Below, one piece after another: positions 62,234 to 64,000 of a DNA stretch of 64,000 nt. A model generated the notes under the pieces. That model did no database searches and was not told where the DNA came from. It worked only from the letters and a program-made list of their open reading frames with translations. The position numbers were made by a program, and so were the translations under genes. Position 1 is the first letter of the stretch. Every line of letters starts with the position of its first letter. This stretch comes from Flagellimonas hadalis (GTDB lineage: Bacteria; Bacteroidota; Bacteroidia; Flavobacteriales; Flavobacteriaceae). The stretch spans positions 205 through 64,204 of the forward strand of contig NZ_VNIK02000013.1 in the NCBI RefSeq assembly GCF_007785775.2, given 5' to 3'.

Positions 62234-63979
62234 ATGAAAAATAAAATCATAATAGCACTTTTCGGTATTGGACTGTTGGCAAATTTTAGCTGCACCGATT
62301 TGGAAGAAGATGTGATAGACGAATCCCTGGAAGGAAGTGGGCAGGCCGAAGCCGTGAGCGGTGCCATAGCACCTGCCTATGGCCAAGTAGCCTGGGTGTG
62401 GAGGCACACCAATTACTATGGCCTGCAACTGATTGCTGCCGATGAGGCCATTCTGCCCTATCGAGGGGGAGTGGACTGGTACGACGGAGGTAAGTTTTTG
62501 GAGGCCCATTCGCATACCATTGCCCCAGGAAACGATCTAGTGGGAAGTTCATGGAACGAAGTCACTAGGAATATTTCCAGGACCCTATCGGCCATCGAAG
62601 TATTGCGACCTTTGGCAGAAGCTGGTGATGCCGAAGCAGAAGGCGCATTGTATGAAATGATTGCATTGAGGGCCTATATGAACATGTTGATGCTGGACAG
62701 TTGGGGCCTTGTGTTCAAAAAAGAAGTCTCCAGCGAACTCTCCGAGATCCTAAGAGGTGAGGAGGCCATTGATTATATCGAGAGTGAATTCCTGTCGGTA
62801 GTGGATGTCATCAACACGAGCAGAGGGCCAGGTAGGATCACGCAGGCAGCGGTCTGGGGCTTTTTGGCACGATTGAACCTCAATAAGGCGGTGTACCGAG
62901 ACCCCTATGGAACCCCAAATTTTTCAACTGAGGAAATGGACAGGGTGATTGAGTACACGGACAACATCATCAATTCAGGGGCATTTTCCCTATCCCCCGA
63001 ATATTTTGACCTTTTCAATGATGACAATAACTCCAATCCCGAATTGATTTTTGGAGCAGACCAGCGCGGGGTCATGAACAATGAGCATAGCCGATGGGCC
63101 TATTGGTCCTTGGCAGGTTCTTGGTTTCCACGGCCAGAGCACCCAAGTGCGGATGGTACCGATGGTCCGTCCATCACCTCTGATTTTTATCAGACATGGG
63201 TCGATGCCTACGGAGGTGAAGACCCGGCAGAGGCCGATGCCCGCTTTTTTATGGAGAACCAGATGATCCCAGAAGAATTGCAAGACTTGACAGGAGTGAC
63301 CCCTGAAAATGATGAGGACCATTACTATTGCATGTCCGCCGAGGACTTTGAAATCAATAGGGGAATCATTAGGGGAGTCATTTGGGGACCTAGAAAGGAC
63401 GAAAGCGGAAACTTTTTGACCTGTGATGGAGGCTTCCGTATCTATCCCGTGATACAGACCAAAGGAAATGGACCCGATAAGAACGTGGATTATGTGAACC
63501 ATACCCTGCAAGTGGACTTCACCAACGAAGGAAGATTGCACCGAAACGGCTACAGGGTTTCCAAGTACCAGTTCAGCCGCACCTCTCCCAATGGGAACAA
63601 CTACAGCAGCGTGGACCTTGTACTGATGCGTTTGGCGGAGATCTATTTGATGCGTGCTGAGGCCAAGTTGAGAAAAGGGGACAATGCAGGGGCCTTGGCC
63701 GACGTGAACTTTTTAAGGGCATCAAGGACCGCCCGTCCCGATCAAACTCCGGAAGCGTTGGGGGCCATTGATTTGGAGATTCTTTATCGCGAACGCGGAT
63801 TTGAACTCTATTGGGAAGGTTTTAGGCGCACCGACCAGATCCGTTTTGGGCACTACGAGGACACTTGGACGGAAAAAACAGATGCGGATGTGCACCACAG
63901 GCTGTTCCCCATTCCACAGAATGCCATTGACGGGGCATCCAATGTACCGGGCTATTTGGAACAGAACGAAGGATATTGA
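62234..63979 (+). CDS. SusD/RagB family nutrient-binding outer-membrane lipoprotein
   Basis: The 581-aa lipoprotein has a signal ending at F-S-C-T-D (Cys near residue 20). The TPR-rich SusD fold follows, with D-S-W-G-L-V-F near 155, A-V-W-G-F-L-A-R-L-N-L near 215, and the C-terminal R-A-E-A-K-L-R-K-G-D-N-A-G-A-L-A-D-V-N block followed by E-R-G-F-E-L-Y-W-E-G-F-R-R-T. It forms the lid over SusC. It starts 19 nt after the SusC stop. The locus probably continues downstream beyond the window with degradative enzymes; the last 21 bases hold nothing readable. Confidence 0.95.
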   Translation: MKNKIIIALFGIGLLANFSCTDLEEDVIDESLEGSGQAEAVSGAIAPAYGQVAWVWRHTNYYGLQLIAADEAILPYRGGVDWYDGGKFLEAHSHTIAPGNDLVGSSWNEVTRNISRTLSAIEVLRPLAEAGDAEAEGALYEMIALRAYMNMLMLDSWGLVFKKEVSSELSEILRGEEAIDYIESEFLSVVDVINTSRGPGRITQAAVWGFLARLNLNKAVYRDPYGTPNFSTEEMDRVIEYTDNIINSGAFSLSPEYFDLFNDDNNSNPELIFGADQRGVMNNEHSRWAYWSLAGSWFPRPEHPSADGTDGPSITSDFYQTWVDAYGGEDPAEADARFFMENQMIPEELQDLTGVTPENDEDHYYCMSAEDFEINRGIIRGVIWGPRKDESGNFLTCDGGFRIYPVIQTKGNGPDKNVDYVNHTLQVDFTNEGRLHRNGYRVSKYQFSRTSPNGNNYSSVDLVLMRLAEIYLMRAEAKLRKGDNAGALADVNFLRASRTARPDQTPEALGAIDLEILYRERGFELYWEGFRRTDQIRFGHYEDTWTEKTDADVHHRLFPIPQNAIDGASNVPGYLEQNEGY

Positions 63980-64000
63980 TTCTTCAATAATAGTATAGTA

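Overview
The window is a chromosomal segment of a flavobacterium (Bacteroidota, family Flavobacteriaceae), most likely a yellow, zeaxanthin-type marine genus such as Muricauda/Flagellimonas. The genus is my inference. The evidence is a type IX secretion (T9SS) surface-protein locus with a PorP/SprF partner, a SusC/SusD pair preceded by an ECF sigma and FecR anti-sigma, the L28-L33-DUF4295 ribosomal cluster, promoters of the Bacteroidota TTTG-N20-TAnnTTTG type, almost no Shine-Dalgarno sequences, and a compact crtI-crtB-crtZ carotenoid operon. I see no rRNA, CRISPR array, insertion sequence or prophage. There is one tRNA, Leu(GAG).

Layout. 1-3.4 kb: T9SS surface proteins (one cut by the window edge) and a PorP/SprF outer-membrane protein. 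3.5-5.7 kb: idi, a QueD-like enzyme, manA and a small unknown gene. 5.7-11.2 kb: a DUF4369 lipoprotein, a DUF819 transporter, a tiny membrane protein, an S1/P1 nuclease, an AraC regulator, a small secreted protein and a MOSC protein. 11.3-12.8 kb: an ECF sigma factor with a candidate membrane partner, divergent from a DUF6249 membrane protein. Both sides carry TGTAACC-N16-CGTC. 12.7-22.4 kb: DoxX, an unknown membrane protein, htpG, a TetR/AarF pair, an S9 peptidase and a FabH-like synthase. 22.5-27.1 kb: an outer-membrane receptor, a CoA-binding protein and a sodium symporter. 27.2-33.1 kb: recR, an E2 acyltransferase, an exonuclease, a FAH-family enzyme, an Hpt protein, cinA, and rpmB-rpmG-DUF4295.

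33.1-41.3 kb: ftsY and rimO, separated from the ribosomal cluster and from each other by accessory genes (a thrombospondin-repeat surface protein, an amidase, an AT-rich orphan gene and a serine hydrolase). 41.3-46.5 kb: a beta-lactamase-fold protein, two small genes, two parvulin-type chaperones and a MoxR ATPase. 46.6-50.1 kb: aconitase and two tandem thioredoxin-fold proteins, the first without its cysteines. 50.1-53.8 kb: crtZ, crtB, crtI and a CarH-like MerR regulator, each overlapping the next by 4 nt. 53.9-56.7 kb: an AGCS symporter and an unknown membrane protein. 56.9 kb: tRNA-Leu. 57.2 kb to the end: an ECF sigma, FecR, SusC with an STN signalling domain, and SusD, the start of a glycan-utilisation or nutrient-uptake locus that runs off the window.

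The most interesting material is regulatory. First, an ECF-type promoter motif (TGTAAC-N15/16-CGTC) occurs four times, all in intergenic DNA: twice around the 11.7 kb sigma gene and twice upstream of the 22.5-25.0 kb outer-membrane receptor, where the distal copy is followed by a terminator and may make a roughly 115-nt RNA. Second, a MerR regulator with the cobalamin-binding Wx9EH and ExHxxG signatures of light-sensing CarH proteins leads the carotenoid operon. Third, a thioredoxin-like protein lacking both catalytic cysteines is paired with an intact paralogue.
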